From Planctomycetota bacterium (lineage in GTDB: Bacteria > Planctomycetota > Planctomycetia > Planctomycetales > Planctomycetaceae), in NCBI GenBank assembly GCA_018242525.1, contig JAFEBS010000068.1, positions 1 through 60,669 of the forward strand: a stretch of 60,669 nt of DNA. The letters run 5' to 3'. Of the stretch, positions 44,214 through 52,860 are shown piece by piece. A model generated the notes under the pieces. That model saw only the letters and a program-made list of their open reading frames with translations, did not search any database and had not been told where the DNA came from. Each line of letters opens with the position of its first letter. Positions within the stretch are counted from its first letter, which is position 1. The position numbers and the translations under genes are program-made.

Positions 44214-44705
44214 ATGCGATTTCCCCAAGTCTCAACCAGTCAACCCAAGCCGCAGACGATCACCATGGCCGATGGCCAGACGTTCACCGTGTTGGTGATC
44301 GATAAGCCCAGTTTCCACCAGCGGTTCACCGACGAAGGCCGCGAACTGAACGCCTACTCCCGGAACTCCGATCCGGACGCCTGGGCCAACTTCCGCCTCG
44401 GCCGGATCCGCGACGCGATTGTGGATTGGCGGGACGTGACGAACGACAAAGACCAGTCGATTCCGTTCACGTTTCAGCGTTTGACCGCGTTGATGGACGC
44501 CGCGCCGGAAGTTGTCCCGCAACTGGTCAGCATCGCCAACGAGGTGTTCCGCCCTTTGGATCTTCCGTCAGTCAAGCTGCCGCCGCCCGATTCTGGAGAG
44601 ACGGCACCCTCACCACCGGAGACTCCGACACCGTCCGACTCTACTGCCACCTCCGACGCCTCAAGCGACTCGCCAAGTCAATCGGCATCCGACCAAGCGA
44701 GTTGA
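44214..44705 (+). CDS. tail assembly chaperone, zero-frame product
   Basis: This 163-aa product begins MRFPQVSTSQPKPQTITMAD, has a chaperone-type core (KPSFHQRFTDEGRELNAYSR, DYTNDKDQSIPFTFQRLTAL-like segments) and ends in a Ser/Pro/Thr-rich tail (PPETPTPSDSTATSDASSDS). The low-complexity tail is what is expected when the useful downstream code lies in another frame. The segment after codon 115 is better read in the -1 frame (next entry). Confidence 0.7.
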   Translation: MRFPQVSTSQPKPQTITMADGQTFTVLVIDKPSFHQRFTDEGRELNAYSRNSDPDAWANFRLGRIRDAIVDWRDVTNDKDQSIPFTFQRLTALMDAAPEVVPQLVSIANEVFRPLDLPSVKLPPPDSGETAPSPPETPTPSDSTATSDASSDSPSQSASDQAS

Positions 44706-44812
44706 GGGACTGGCCGAATGACGTCGTGGAATCGTTGATCACCATCCACGACGAACGCGAGCGCCACATTGAACGACTGATTCAGCAACTGGCCAACAGG
44801 CCGCCAGAGTGA
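44214..44812 (+). CDS. tail assembly chaperone, -1 frameshift fusion (GT-type, 199 aa)
   Basis: The heptamer C_CCT_TTG at 44552-44558 sits in the proper phase. Slipping back by one gives Pro-Phe and then GSSVSQAAAARFWRDG and a C-terminus SIGIRPSELRDWPNDVVESL with IHDERERHIERL. That is typical of the GT/T-domain that ends tail chaperones. The product is 115 zero-frame codons plus 84 more. It ends 3 bp before the tape measure gene, exactly where chaperone GT ends in related phages. A frameshift sequence error is a rival explanation. Confidence 0.75.
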
Positions 44813-44815
44813 GCG

Positions 44816-46672
44816 ATGGCAGTTATCTCAATCAACCTCGATGACAAAGCCAGCGCCGGGCTCAAGCAATTGACCGACGAACTGGCGAAGGTCGACGAGG
44901 CCACGACCAGCCTGACCGAATCGTCGGCCGAGTTGTCGGCTGAGCAGGAACGGCAGATTACGGTCATCCATGAGCACCGGGCAGGGTTGACGACGGTCGG
45001 TGTCGCCATGGCAAAGGTCGTCGAACAGGGATTGCGACTGACGGCCATTTATTCCGACCATTACATCCAGGTCGCGAAGGTCGCTGCCATCCAGCAGGCC
45101 TATCAGTCGACGATGAATGAACTCTCGGAACGCCTGGCATTCCATGCGGCGCGCTGGGGGGCGATTCAGGCCAGTTCTGGCACAGCGATCAGCGGAATTG
45201 TGCGTGGCCTGGCTGGCGCGGGAACGGTGCTGGCAGGAGTGACCGCCGGGTTCTCTGCCTGGGAAGCCGTTATGGAACGGACCGGCAAGCGTGCCGACGA
45301 ACTCGGGAACGTCACGACCAACATGGACCGGATCCGGGCAGCCGCCGGAGGGCTCGCCAGCGACCTGAAAGAACCGTTCGTGATCCTGGCCGACAATGCC
45401 AAGCAATTCGTGGCCCAGTTGAACCCGTTGCCCGCGATCTGGCAGGAGATCGACGCCAGCGCCACCCGGTACGCCGATCAACTCGTGATCAACATCAACA
45501 TTCTGCGCGACACCGTGAAGGGAACGCGGGAACTCGAAGAGGCCACCGCCCGACTCGAAAAGCAACGGGAGAAAGAAGCCCCCGGTTTCGAAGCGATCCG
45601 ACAGGCGAACCAGATCCTGGCTGGCCAGGAAGCCAATCGTCTGCGACAGAACGAAATCGGATCGATCAAGACCATCGAAGGGATCGAAGCCGAAATCCGC
45701 AAGGTCCGGGAGAAAGCCGCCCAGGTCGCACAAGCTGGTGTCGACGAACAGAAAGCCGCGGAACTGACCAAGGGACTGGTGGCCGAGATCAACGCCCTGC
45801 AGCAGCAGCGAACGGCCATCGAAGCCCAGGAAATCGCCAAGCGTCAGGAGGGCATCAAGGCCTTCGAGGATTGGGAGCGTCAGTTGCTGCAGTCGCGCGA
45901 GCGTCAGCAGATCGACACCATGCGCCGCATCGCTGACGAATCGGAAAAGGAGCTCGACAAGATCCGCCAGCAGCGCGAACAGGAAGCCCGCCAGGAGCAG
46001 GACGCCGAAGATGCTTTGCTCCGCTCCCGGGAGACCCTGCGACAACTCGCCTTGATGGACGAAGCCCGCCGCAAGCAGGCCGAAGTCCAAGCCGCGCAGC
46101 AGGCCGCCCAAAAGACCATCGAAATTGAACAGGCCAAACAGCAGCAGCTGAAAGCCCTGCGCGGCGAAGCTTTGGAAAAAGCCGGTGTGAAGGGTCAGGA
46201 CCTGCTGAAGCTGGCCAACCCGAACGACGTCCGCAAGACCCTGCAGGATCAGGCCCGCGAAGCCGCCCGTCAGAAGGCCGCGGCCGACAATCAGGGGTTG
46301 TTCCGCGAAGCCCAGTTCGATTCCGGGGGCGAAGCCCGCAAAAAGTATGACCGCCTGTTGCAGCAGGCCCAGGACGAAGCAGGCAGGCAGGCGGCCCGCG
46401 ACTTCAACAAGGGTAAGACCGATCCCGCCCAGTTGGCCCAGGCGCAAGCCCAGGCAGCCAACAAGCAACTGGGAGCCCTGCAGGCCTCCGGCAAGTTGTC
46501 GGATACGTCGGTCAAGGCCATGCAGGAACTGATCCAGACCACAGCGACTGAACAAGCCCGGACGGATGCCCTGCAACGTCAGGTCGACCAGATGGTCAAG
46601 GACGCGGCCTCACTGCGGAGCAACTCCCAGCAACAACTCCAACGCCAAAAGGCCCAAGCCAACGCCCTGTAA
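44816..46672 (+). CDS. tape measure protein
   Basis: This 618-aa protein is rich in Ala, Gln and Glu, with long coiled coils (ELEEATARLEKQREKEAPGF, DKIRQQREQEARQEQDAEDA). A hydrophobic, glycine-rich segment lies near residues 120-145 (SSGTAISGIVRGLAGAGTVL, AGVTAGFSAWEAVM), the usual membrane-inserting part. By the 0.15 nm per residue rule the tail would be about 90 nm. Start at ATG 44816, 3 bp after the frameshift product. The minus-strand frame here is a shadow. Confidence 0.85.
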   Translation: MAVISINLDDKASAGLKQLTDELAKVDEATTSLTESSAELSAEQERQITVIHEHRAGLTTVGVAMAKVVEQGLRLTAIYSDHYIQVAKVAAIQQAYQSTMNELSERLAFHAARWGAIQASSGTAISGIVRGLAGAGTVLAGVTAGFSAWEAVMERTGKRADELGNVTTNMDRIRAAAGGLASDLKEPFVILADNAKQFVAQLNPLPAIWQEIDASATRYADQLVININILRDTVKGTRELEEATARLEKQREKEAPGFEAIRQANQILAGQEANRLRQNEIGSIKTIEGIEAEIRKVREKAAQVAQAGVDEQKAAELTKGLVAEINALQQQRTAIEAQEIAKRQEGIKAFEDWERQLLQSRERQQIDTMRRIADESEKELDKIRQQREQEARQEQDAEDALLRSRETLRQLALMDEARRKQAEVQAAQQAAQKTIEIEQAKQQQLKALRGEALEKAGVKGQDLLKLANPNDVRKTLQDQAREAARQKAAADNQGLFREAQFDSGGEARKKYDRLLQQAQDEAGRQAARDFNKGKTDPAQLAQAQAQAANKQLGALQASGKLSDTSVKAMQELIQTTATEQARTDALQRQVDQMVKDAASLRSNSQQQLQRQKAQANAL

Positions 46673-46704
46673 CGCACTAAGAACCAAGAACCTCGCCTTT
46701 AACC

Positions 46705-48621
46705 ATGAACCTGCAAAAGCAACTTACCGTATTCGGTGACTATTCAGACGTGGATCTGGCCGCTCTGGGTGCGTCCGGCGGCAAGCTGGCATTCGGATAC
46801 AGCCACCCTGCCCAATTGTCGTTTTCGGTCACCGCGGCCGAGCACACGATCCCGATTGAACGGTTGGCATTCGTCCGTCTGTGGTCTGACGGGGCCACGC
46901 TGGACGACGGCACGACCCCGCAATCTGCCGATGCCCCGTTGTTCGAGGGATTCGTCGAGCAAATCGGCCCCGGTGGCGACGCCAACAAGGTCAACGTGGT
47001 CTGTTACGATCCGACCTATCGCGTGGGGCTGGAAGTGACCGTGATGTCCGCCGCCTACCAGGCCGGGACCGCCAACGCGGATCCCGACTTGCAGGTGCCA
47101 CCGTCCGACGGTGTCGGAGCCGTCCCCCGGCTGGTGGTCAACGCGATCGACGAGGGTGACGAGGACTACGCCGCGAACGTGGCCCAGAATCTGACGGTCG
47201 GCAGCATCGTGGCCGGGATTCTCAGTCTGTGCCAGCAGGCGCTCTGGTGGCGAAACTGCTGCCCGGGAACGCTGATGACGGGCGCAGAGCAACCGTTTGA
47301 CGGCAGCGACATGACCGCGATGTCGTTCATTTCGGCCGAAAAGATCGTCTGGGAATCCGAATCGGTCCGCAACGCGGTCGAACGCCTGCAACGGTACGAT
47401 CCGCGGGTGAAGCTGCAATGGGAACCGGGTAGCCGCCTGTGGCGATTCCGGGACATCACCGCCGCCCCGGAAGTCACGTTGAGGCTGAATGATCCCACGA
47501 TCGATTTCCCGGTCCTGTCGCTCGAATTGACGCCGAGTCTCGACCGTTGTTACACGGCCATCAAAATCTACGGCCCGGAAACGTCCACAACGGAAGAATT
47601 CCTCTGGTACGACGCCAGCGTCATCCCGGACGGCTGGACGAACACACTCGCCCCGGTCGGAGATCCCATTCAGTTGGAACTGGTCGGCCTGGAATCGATT
47701 GTCACCTACCGGGGCTGGCAGATCGTCGACGCCACGCAACGCCGCGGGGCCCGGCTGCTGCCCGACTGGTATTCACTCCGGACCTCGGAGTTTATCTGGG
47801 ACAACACGCACGAGCCCCAGTTCCTGCTCAGTTGGGACGGAGGCAACAACTGGGTGGGAGCGGCCGGGGCCTGGCTGGACTACCTGCACGGCATGGCCAC
47901 GTTTCCCGATACGCTGCCCTACGTGACCGTGGAACAACAGTACGGCCAGTCCGCCCAGGCCAACGGCCAGCACTACTTCCCGCCTAATGCGGCCAAACTC
48001 GTCTGGGCTCCGCGCGTCGCTCCATTGTCGGTCCGAGTCCCCGCGAGCGGATTCACCGGCACGGCATTCGACCTGGCTGGATTAAAGCTGGAACGCAAGG
48101 TGTACGACGAACAACTGGCCATCGGCGTCGAATACGGCACGCCGGTCACCAGCGCGAGCCGCATCGCCCAGATGACCGAGTTGGCCACCGCCCAGTTGAC
48201 CAAGTCCCAGGACATTGTCTGGGTCGGTGGTTGCGTGCTCGACGGTCTGGACTATTCCTGGTGTCGGCTCAACCGCCGAGTCTGCTTCTCGGCGAACGAT
48301 GGCAACGGTGGCACGTTGACCACGGGCTGGGAAGCGATCCATGCCTACGTCACGGACGTGGAATACGACTTCACCGAGCAGACCACCACCCTGACATTCA
48401 GCAGCGATCGAGCGGAACTGTTCGGCGAAGACATCAGCCAGATCAAGCAACGCCTGCACATCCACGCCCTGGAGCAGGTCGCGTACGAAGAGGTCCACAA
48501 CCTCTGGAGAACCATGACCAACTGGCGCGGCGAAACCTATCAGGAACTGGCAGGCCTGCAGATCACCAGCGGCTTTGATTACGTCGACCCCGAAACCGGC
48601 CGCACAGTGGCGAGTACCTGA
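46705..48621 (+). CDS. tail tip / baseplate hub protein
   Basis: This 638-aa protein has the N-terminal region of a hub/Tal protein: QLTVFGDYSDVDLAALGASG, FVRLWSDGATLDDGT, APLFEGFVEQIGPGGDANKV and VVCYDPTYRVGLEV (target-ring strands). A second domain of strand-rich sequence follows (RCYTAIKIYGPETSTTEEFL, DNTHEPQFLLSWDGGNN). The C-terminus is helical and ends in a repeat-free tail. It probably opens the distal tail. No peptidase motif was seen. Confidence 0.65.
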   Translation: MNLQKQLTVFGDYSDVDLAALGASGGKLAFGYSHPAQLSFSVTAAEHTIPIERLAFVRLWSDGATLDDGTTPQSADAPLFEGFVEQIGPGGDANKVNVVCYDPTYRVGLEVTVMSAAYQAGTANADPDLQVPPSDGVGAVPRLVVNAIDEGDEDYAANVAQNLTVGSIVAGILSLCQQALWWRNCCPGTLMTGAEQPFDGSDMTAMSFISAEKIVWESESVRNAVERLQRYDPRVKLQWEPGSRLWRFRDITAAPEVTLRLNDPTIDFPVLSLELTPSLDRCYTAIKIYGPETSTTEEFLWYDASVIPDGWTNTLAPVGDPIQLELVGLESIVTYRGWQIVDATQRRGARLLPDWYSLRTSEFIWDNTHEPQFLLSWDGGNNWVGAAGAWLDYLHGMATFPDTLPYVTVEQQYGQSAQANGQHYFPPNAAKLVWAPRVAPLSVRVPASGFTGTAFDLAGLKLERKVYDEQLAIGVEYGTPVTSASRIAQMTELATAQLTKSQDIVWVGGCVLDGLDYSWCRLNRRVCFSANDGNGGTLTTGWEAIHAYVTDVEYDFTEQTTTLTFSSDRAELFGEDISQIKQRLHIHALEQVAYEEVHNLWRTMTNWRGETYQELAGLQITSGFDYVDPETGRTVAST

Positions 48622-48622
48622 C

Positions 48623-50086
48623 ATGCTCCGAACCACATTTCCCGAAGAGAAGCTGGCCTGGCGCAAGGAAGTCGAACGGATGCTGCAGTCGCACGCCGTC
48701 GACCTGCATCGCCTCACGCAGATGGACGCCCCGCAATCGTCGGGAGTGGTGATCGGTGGCAATCCGCCCACCGAAAAACTGTGCATGAGTTTTGACTTTT
48801 CGGTCGAAATCCCGGGGCCAACGTCCAGCACTTCCAGCACTTCGTCCACCAGCTCCACCACGCCCTTGCCCTGTGAGTCCTGCAACTGTTGGTCGATGAC
48901 GGTGGCCGGTGGGAGCGGATCCGCCTGCTCTGGATCTGGTCCAAACGGTGATTTTGTACTGACAAAGTCGACAAGCGGCCGTTGCATCTGGTACTCGCCC
49001 ATCACGGACCTGCAACAGCAGTGGATCCTGGTGTTTTACCCCGAATCGAGTCGCTATCACCTGAGTTATTATGGTGGCATTCTGAGTGGCGGACTGATCG
49101 CAGCAAGTTACTGGTCGGACGTCGTGGCATCACCGTGCGCATCGCCGATCACAATCCCACTGAACGCCGTTGACGTTCGCTGTCAAACCATGCCGCTCAC
49201 GATCACATTGACATCGGTCAGTTGTGCGGCAACCACCACGACAACGACAACCACATCCACGTCCACAACGACCGATACCACGACGTCCACGACATCGACC
49301 ACCACGGCAGAATGCGGTGCAACTCTGGCCGTCCATGCCGAAATCAAGTGGGATGCCGCTCAATACCGCTGGATCCAAAGCTATTTTGCGATCAACGGCG
49401 ATGAGGGCGGTGGCACGATCCAGGCCGCATACAACGGGGCCACATTCGAGATTGATTTTGCGCTGACCCATCGGTGCTTTGTGGGGTCCGCCACGTACCT
49501 GGCACCGGTCTATGTCGACGACTCCTGTCGGCCGGTCACCGCTCGGCGATCGACCAAATCCGACGGATGGCCAACTGTCGTGACCGGCCAGTGCTTCGAC
49601 TGCACCCCGACGTCGACCACATCGACCACCACCGACAGTACCACCACCGATTCCACGACTGATTCCACGACAACGGACAGTACAACCACCGACAGTACGA
49701 CGACAGCGAGTACGACGACCGATTCAACCACGACCGCGTCCACAACCACGGATAGTACAACCACCGACTCCACCACGACGGGGTCCACAACCACCGATTC
49801 AACGACGACTGCCAGCACAACCACCGGGTCAACAACCACGGACAGTACGACCACTGCTTCCACGACGACGGGGAGCACCACGACGGGGACCACGACGACA
49901 ACCAGTACCACCACGCCAGCACCATGTACGGGCAATTGCCGTTGGATCTGGAGCGCATCCGGTGCCACCTGGGCCCTCGTCGGGAACGACTGTTCCGAAA
50001 CGTGCGTGACCTGTGCGAGTTCCTACCCGACATTCACCGGCTTGTACGACGGACAGCCCGCATCAACACCCTGTACCGCCGCCTGA
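48623..50086 (+). CDS. Thr-rich (mucin-like) tail protein with three Cys domains
   Basis: This 487-aa protein has an N-terminal segment that may anchor to the hub (MLRTTFPEEKLAWRKEVERM), followed by three Cys-bearing beta domains. One starts PCESCNCWSMTVAGG, one starts ECGATLAVHAEIKW, and a short one starts PCTGNCRWIWSASG. They are separated by Ser/Thr-only linkers of 10 to about 85 residues: STSSTSSTSSTT, TTTTTTTSTSTTTDTTT and many copies of TTTDSTTT or TTTASTTT. No signal peptide. The linker code is a degenerate repeat (49605-49915). It is the best substrate candidate for the downstream glycosyltransferase. Confidence 0.7.
   Translation: MLRTTFPEEKLAWRKEVERMLQSHAVDLHRLTQMDAPQSSGVVIGGNPPTEKLCMSFDFSVEIPGPTSSTSSTSSTSSTTPLPCESCNCWSMTVAGGSGSACSGSGPNGDFVLTKSTSGRCIWYSPITDLQQQWILVFYPESSRYHLSYYGGILSGGLIAASYWSDVVASPCASPITIPLNAVDVRCQTMPLTITLTSVSCAATTTTTTTTSTSTTTDTTTSTTSTTTAECGATLAVHAEIKWDAAQYRWIQSYFAINGDEGGGTIQAAYNGATFEIDFALTHRCFVGSATYLAPVYVDDSCRPVTARRSTKSDGWPTVVTGQCFDCTPTSTTSTTTDSTTTDSTTDSTTTDSTTTDSTTTASTTTDSTTTASTTTDSTTTDSTTTGSTTTDSTTTASTTTGSTTTDSTTTASTTTGSTTTGTTTTTSTTTPAPCTGNCRWIWSASGATWALVGNDCSETCVTCASSYPTFTGLYDGQPASTPCTAA
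49605..49915 (+). repeat. degenerate repeat coding for Thr-Ser-Asp linker
   Basis: Short units of acnaccgattcc / acnacagcgagt type encode TTTDSTTTAST repeated for about 85 codons. Codon variation is high at third positions, suggesting selection on protein rather than recent DNA slippage. Confidence 0.8.
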
Positions 50087-50104
50087 TCCACCACGGAACA
50101 AATT

Positions 50105-52732
50105 ATGCAATGCAGACATCTGGGCCGAGTCGTCGCTTCCAGCGAACTCCAGGACGGCACGCCCTTCGAGATTCGCGACTGTGGCCACTTTCAACGCCAC
50201 TGCACAATCTCTGACATCGGTCTGAAAAACCACGATCAATCCCCGTTCCTGACCTGTGCAGGCTGCCCGGCCTTCAGCCGATTGCCCGGGGCCGCGCTGA
50301 TCGATCGACTCACAACCGCAATCGCCAGCGCTGAGAATGGCGAATCAGCCCTGACCGCCGATCACCTGGCGGTCGAGGGAATGAGCAGCCCCAAAGTGCG
50401 GCATCTGCTCTGCAACCTGCAGGCAGAGAACTATCTCGAGGTAGGATCCTGGCGAGGATCCACGCTGGTGGCGGCGGCCGGGACGGCCACCAGGCTGACA
50501 GCGATCGACAACTTTTCTCAGTTCGACGATGGTACGGTGGAAGCCTCATTGCGGGCCAATGTCGATCGATTCGCTCCGGGACGGGTCAACGTGATCACGG
50601 AGTCGCTGTTCACAGTCGACAGCCTGCGGCTGCCGACCGACGTCGATGTCTGCTTTTACGATGGCGATCACGACGCAGAGAAAACCCGCCAAGCCATCAT
50701 CCGGCTATTCCCCTGTCTCGCGATGGAATCAATTCTGCTCGTCGACGACACGAACTTTCCGGGAGTGGTCGAGGCCACCCGATCCGCCCTGGCCGAATGC
50801 GGGGCCGACATCGTGTTCCAGCAGATCCTGCCCGCCAACGGCAACGGAGACATCGCCCAATGGTGGAACGGTCTGTGGGTGGGTGTCATCGTCAAACCGT
50901 CCGGGTCAATGGTCGCGGGAATCTGTCGCACCTACGATCTGCCACGCCGCCTGCCGTTACTCAACGAAGCCGTCGAAGCATTCCTGCGGCAGACCTGGCC
51001 ACACAAGCAACTGGTGATCGTCAACGACACGCCGGGAATGACGGTCGAATTCGATCATCCACAGGTCAAGGTGCTCAATCTGCCAACTCACTGCGAAACA
51101 CTATCGGCCAAGCTGGACGCCGGGATCGAGGCCTCAGACGGCGAAGTGATTTGCACCTGGGACGATGACGATCTGCACCTGCCCGGCAGTATGACAATGG
51201 GAATCTCCCGCCTCGGTGATTCCGAGTACTTCAACCCGGGTGCCTGGTGGGTGCTCACCGGTGGGGATCTGACGCACGAAACCGATCGAATGGCCCATCA
51301 GGCCGGATTCTATCGTCGATCCGTCTGGCAAGATGTCGGCAAGCATCCACCGATGAACGGCCCCGAAGATGTGGCGATGCGAACCGCGCTTGTCGAACGC
51401 GGTCAGGTTGTATTTGGGGACGGCCGACCGCAGAACAGCCAATTCATCTACCGTTGGAACACCGGCGCGGACCATATCAGTGGCTGGGGTGATCAATCAA
51501 AGATCGACGCCGCCTACGAACGCAACGCGACCATGGGTGAGCCGGGAGTCTACAGACTTCAACCCCACTGGCGGCGCGACTACACCAGCCTGACCAGAGC
51601 GAAGCTTTCCGACCAAGAACCAAGCACCAACAACCAAGAACGCCCCAAACTTACCATCGGCATGGCCACCTTCCGAGACTGGCCGGGGGTCTGGGCCACA
51701 ATCCAATCAATCCGGCTGAACCACCCCGAATGCCTGAACGAAATCGAATTCGTCGTGGTGGACAATGATCCCCAGGGAGATCCCAACGGCGGGGAGCGCA
51801 GCCACAGCGCGAAGTGCAAAGGTCTGTGTGCCCGCGCTGGAGGAAAGTACGAACATTTCACCGCGGTTCAGGGCACGGCCGCCGCCAAGGGCCGGATCTT
51901 CGATCTGGCGACCGCCCCCGCGGTCCTGGTGCTCGACTGCCATGTGATCCTGCCGACCGGATCCCTGCGGCGGTTGATCGACTGGTTTGCCGCGCGTCCG
52001 GACAGCAAGGATCTGTACCAGGGACCGTGCATCGGGGACGGCGGCTACGATGATGTTGTCGGAACCCACTTCGCCCCATACTGGGGCAGCCTGATGTACG
52101 GCCAATGGGCTCACGACGCGCAGGGCCTGGCCTCGGGCGAGCCGTTCGAGATCCCCATGCAGGGCTGCGGGTTGTTCGCCTGCAACAAGTCCGCTTGGCC
52201 GGGATTCCACAAACTGCTCCGCGGATTCGGCCCCGAGGAATTCCACATCCACCAGCGAATCCGCCGCAACGGTGGCAAATGCTACTGCCTCCCCTGGCTT
52301 CGCTGGTGCCACCGGTTCGGCAATCCCGCCGGATCATCTCCGCCGGGACTCCACCCGACCGAGCGTCTGCGCGGTCACCTGATCACACACCTGGACACCG
52401 GAGCCCCCGCCCTGACCGAGATCAAAAAGCACTTCACAGTCGACCCGCACGCCAACGGAAAACCGGCCCTGACCGACGCCGAATTCTTCGAGACCTTGCG
52501 CCAGACTGTGCGAGAATTCTTTCCCGATCGGGCGGATGTCGGATTCGATTGTCCGCACCGGGGCCCGTTCCTGCAGACGGTGCAATGTGAAATCGGCTGC
52601 GTGGCACTCCGCGGAGCCCTGCCGACGTTCGCGTGCGGGAAGCACGGGGAATGCGCCGCCTACGAGTGGCAGCAGCCTCACAAGCGGACCATGGCCGTAT
52701 GCCTGGGGTGTGGTGACTGCCCGCCGAACTGA
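50105..52732 (+). CDS. methyltransferase and double glycosyltransferase fusion
   Basis: This 875-aa protein can be read in order as: a Cys/His zinc module (MQCRHLGRVV ... CGHFQRHCTI ... CAGC); a class I methyltransferase (about residues 85-250, LEVGSWRGSTLVAAAG, CFYDGDHDAEKTRQ); a first GT-A domain (about 265-480, EAFLRQTWPHKQLVIVND, CTWDDDDLHLPGSM with DDD); a linker (SDQEPSTNNQERPKL); a second GT-A domain (about 515-770, KLTIGMATFRDWPGV, VLVLDCHVILPTGSL with DxH, GFGPEEFHIHQRIRRNGGKC, LRWCHRFG); and a C-terminal Cys cluster (CPHRG ... CEIGC ... CGKHGECAAY ... CLGCGDC). The DxH plus late E, RxRxxGG and HxFG resemble polypeptide GalNAc-transferases. Fusion of all these is unusual. It starts 18 bp after the Thr-rich gene. 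Confidence 0.8.
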   Translation: MQCRHLGRVVASSELQDGTPFEIRDCGHFQRHCTISDIGLKNHDQSPFLTCAGCPAFSRLPGAALIDRLTTAIASAENGESALTADHLAVEGMSSPKVRHLLCNLQAENYLEVGSWRGSTLVAAAGTATRLTAIDNFSQFDDGTVEASLRANVDRFAPGRVNVITESLFTVDSLRLPTDVDVCFYDGDHDAEKTRQAIIRLFPCLAMESILLVDDTNFPGVVEATRSALAECGADIVFQQILPANGNGDIAQWWNGLWVGVIVKPSGSMVAGICRTYDLPRRLPLLNEAVEAFLRQTWPHKQLVIVNDTPGMTVEFDHPQVKVLNLPTHCETLSAKLDAGIEASDGEVICTWDDDDLHLPGSMTMGISRLGDSEYFNPGAWWVLTGGDLTHETDRMAHQAGFYRRSVWQDVGKHPPMNGPEDVAMRTALVERGQVVFGDGRPQNSQFIYRWNTGADHISGWGDQSKIDAAYERNATMGEPGVYRLQPHWRRDYTSLTRAKLSDQEPSTNNQERPKLTIGMATFRDWPGVWATIQSIRLNHPECLNEIEFVVVDNDPQGDPNGGERSHSAKCKGLCARAGGKYEHFTAVQGTAAAKGRIFDLATAPAVLVLDCHVILPTGSLRRLIDWFAARPDSKDLYQGPCIGDGGYDDVVGTHFAPYWGSLMYGQWAHDAQGLASGEPFEIPMQGCGLFACNKSAWPGFHKLLRGFGPEEFHIHQRIRRNGGKCYCLPWLRWCHRFGNPAGSSPPGLHPTERLRGHLITHLDTGAPALTEIKKHFTVDPHANGKPALTDAEFFETLRQTVREFFPDRADVGFDCPHRGPFLQTVQCEIGCVALRGALPTFACGKHGECAAYEWQQPHKRTMAVCLGCGDCPPN

Positions 52733-52860
52733 GTAGGCTTGCACCAGCGCGCCTAAGCGTTGCGGCTAGGGTATTATGATGTCACAATTGGCTGAATGCT
52801 TCAATGTCGCTGAAAATGCGCCCGCAGGATCTACGGCTTGTGACTTTTCAGGAGGATGCC
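52733..52860. other. gap before the SEFIR gene, probable promoter
   Basis: 128 bp separates the last tail-type gene from the cargo gene and ends with a strong CAGGAGG ribosome site. It contains gtattatgatg, a possible -10, so the cargo gene may be expressed from the prophage state. Confidence 0.4.

Noticed and set aside
44828..46576. 582-aa minus-strand frame rich in Leu and Gly opposite the tape measure gene
   Set aside because: Complement of Gln/Ala-rich coiled-coil codons; the plus-strand gene fits order and length.
49510..49968. Val-rich minus-strand frame
   Set aside because: Direct complement of the Thr-Ser linker repeat.
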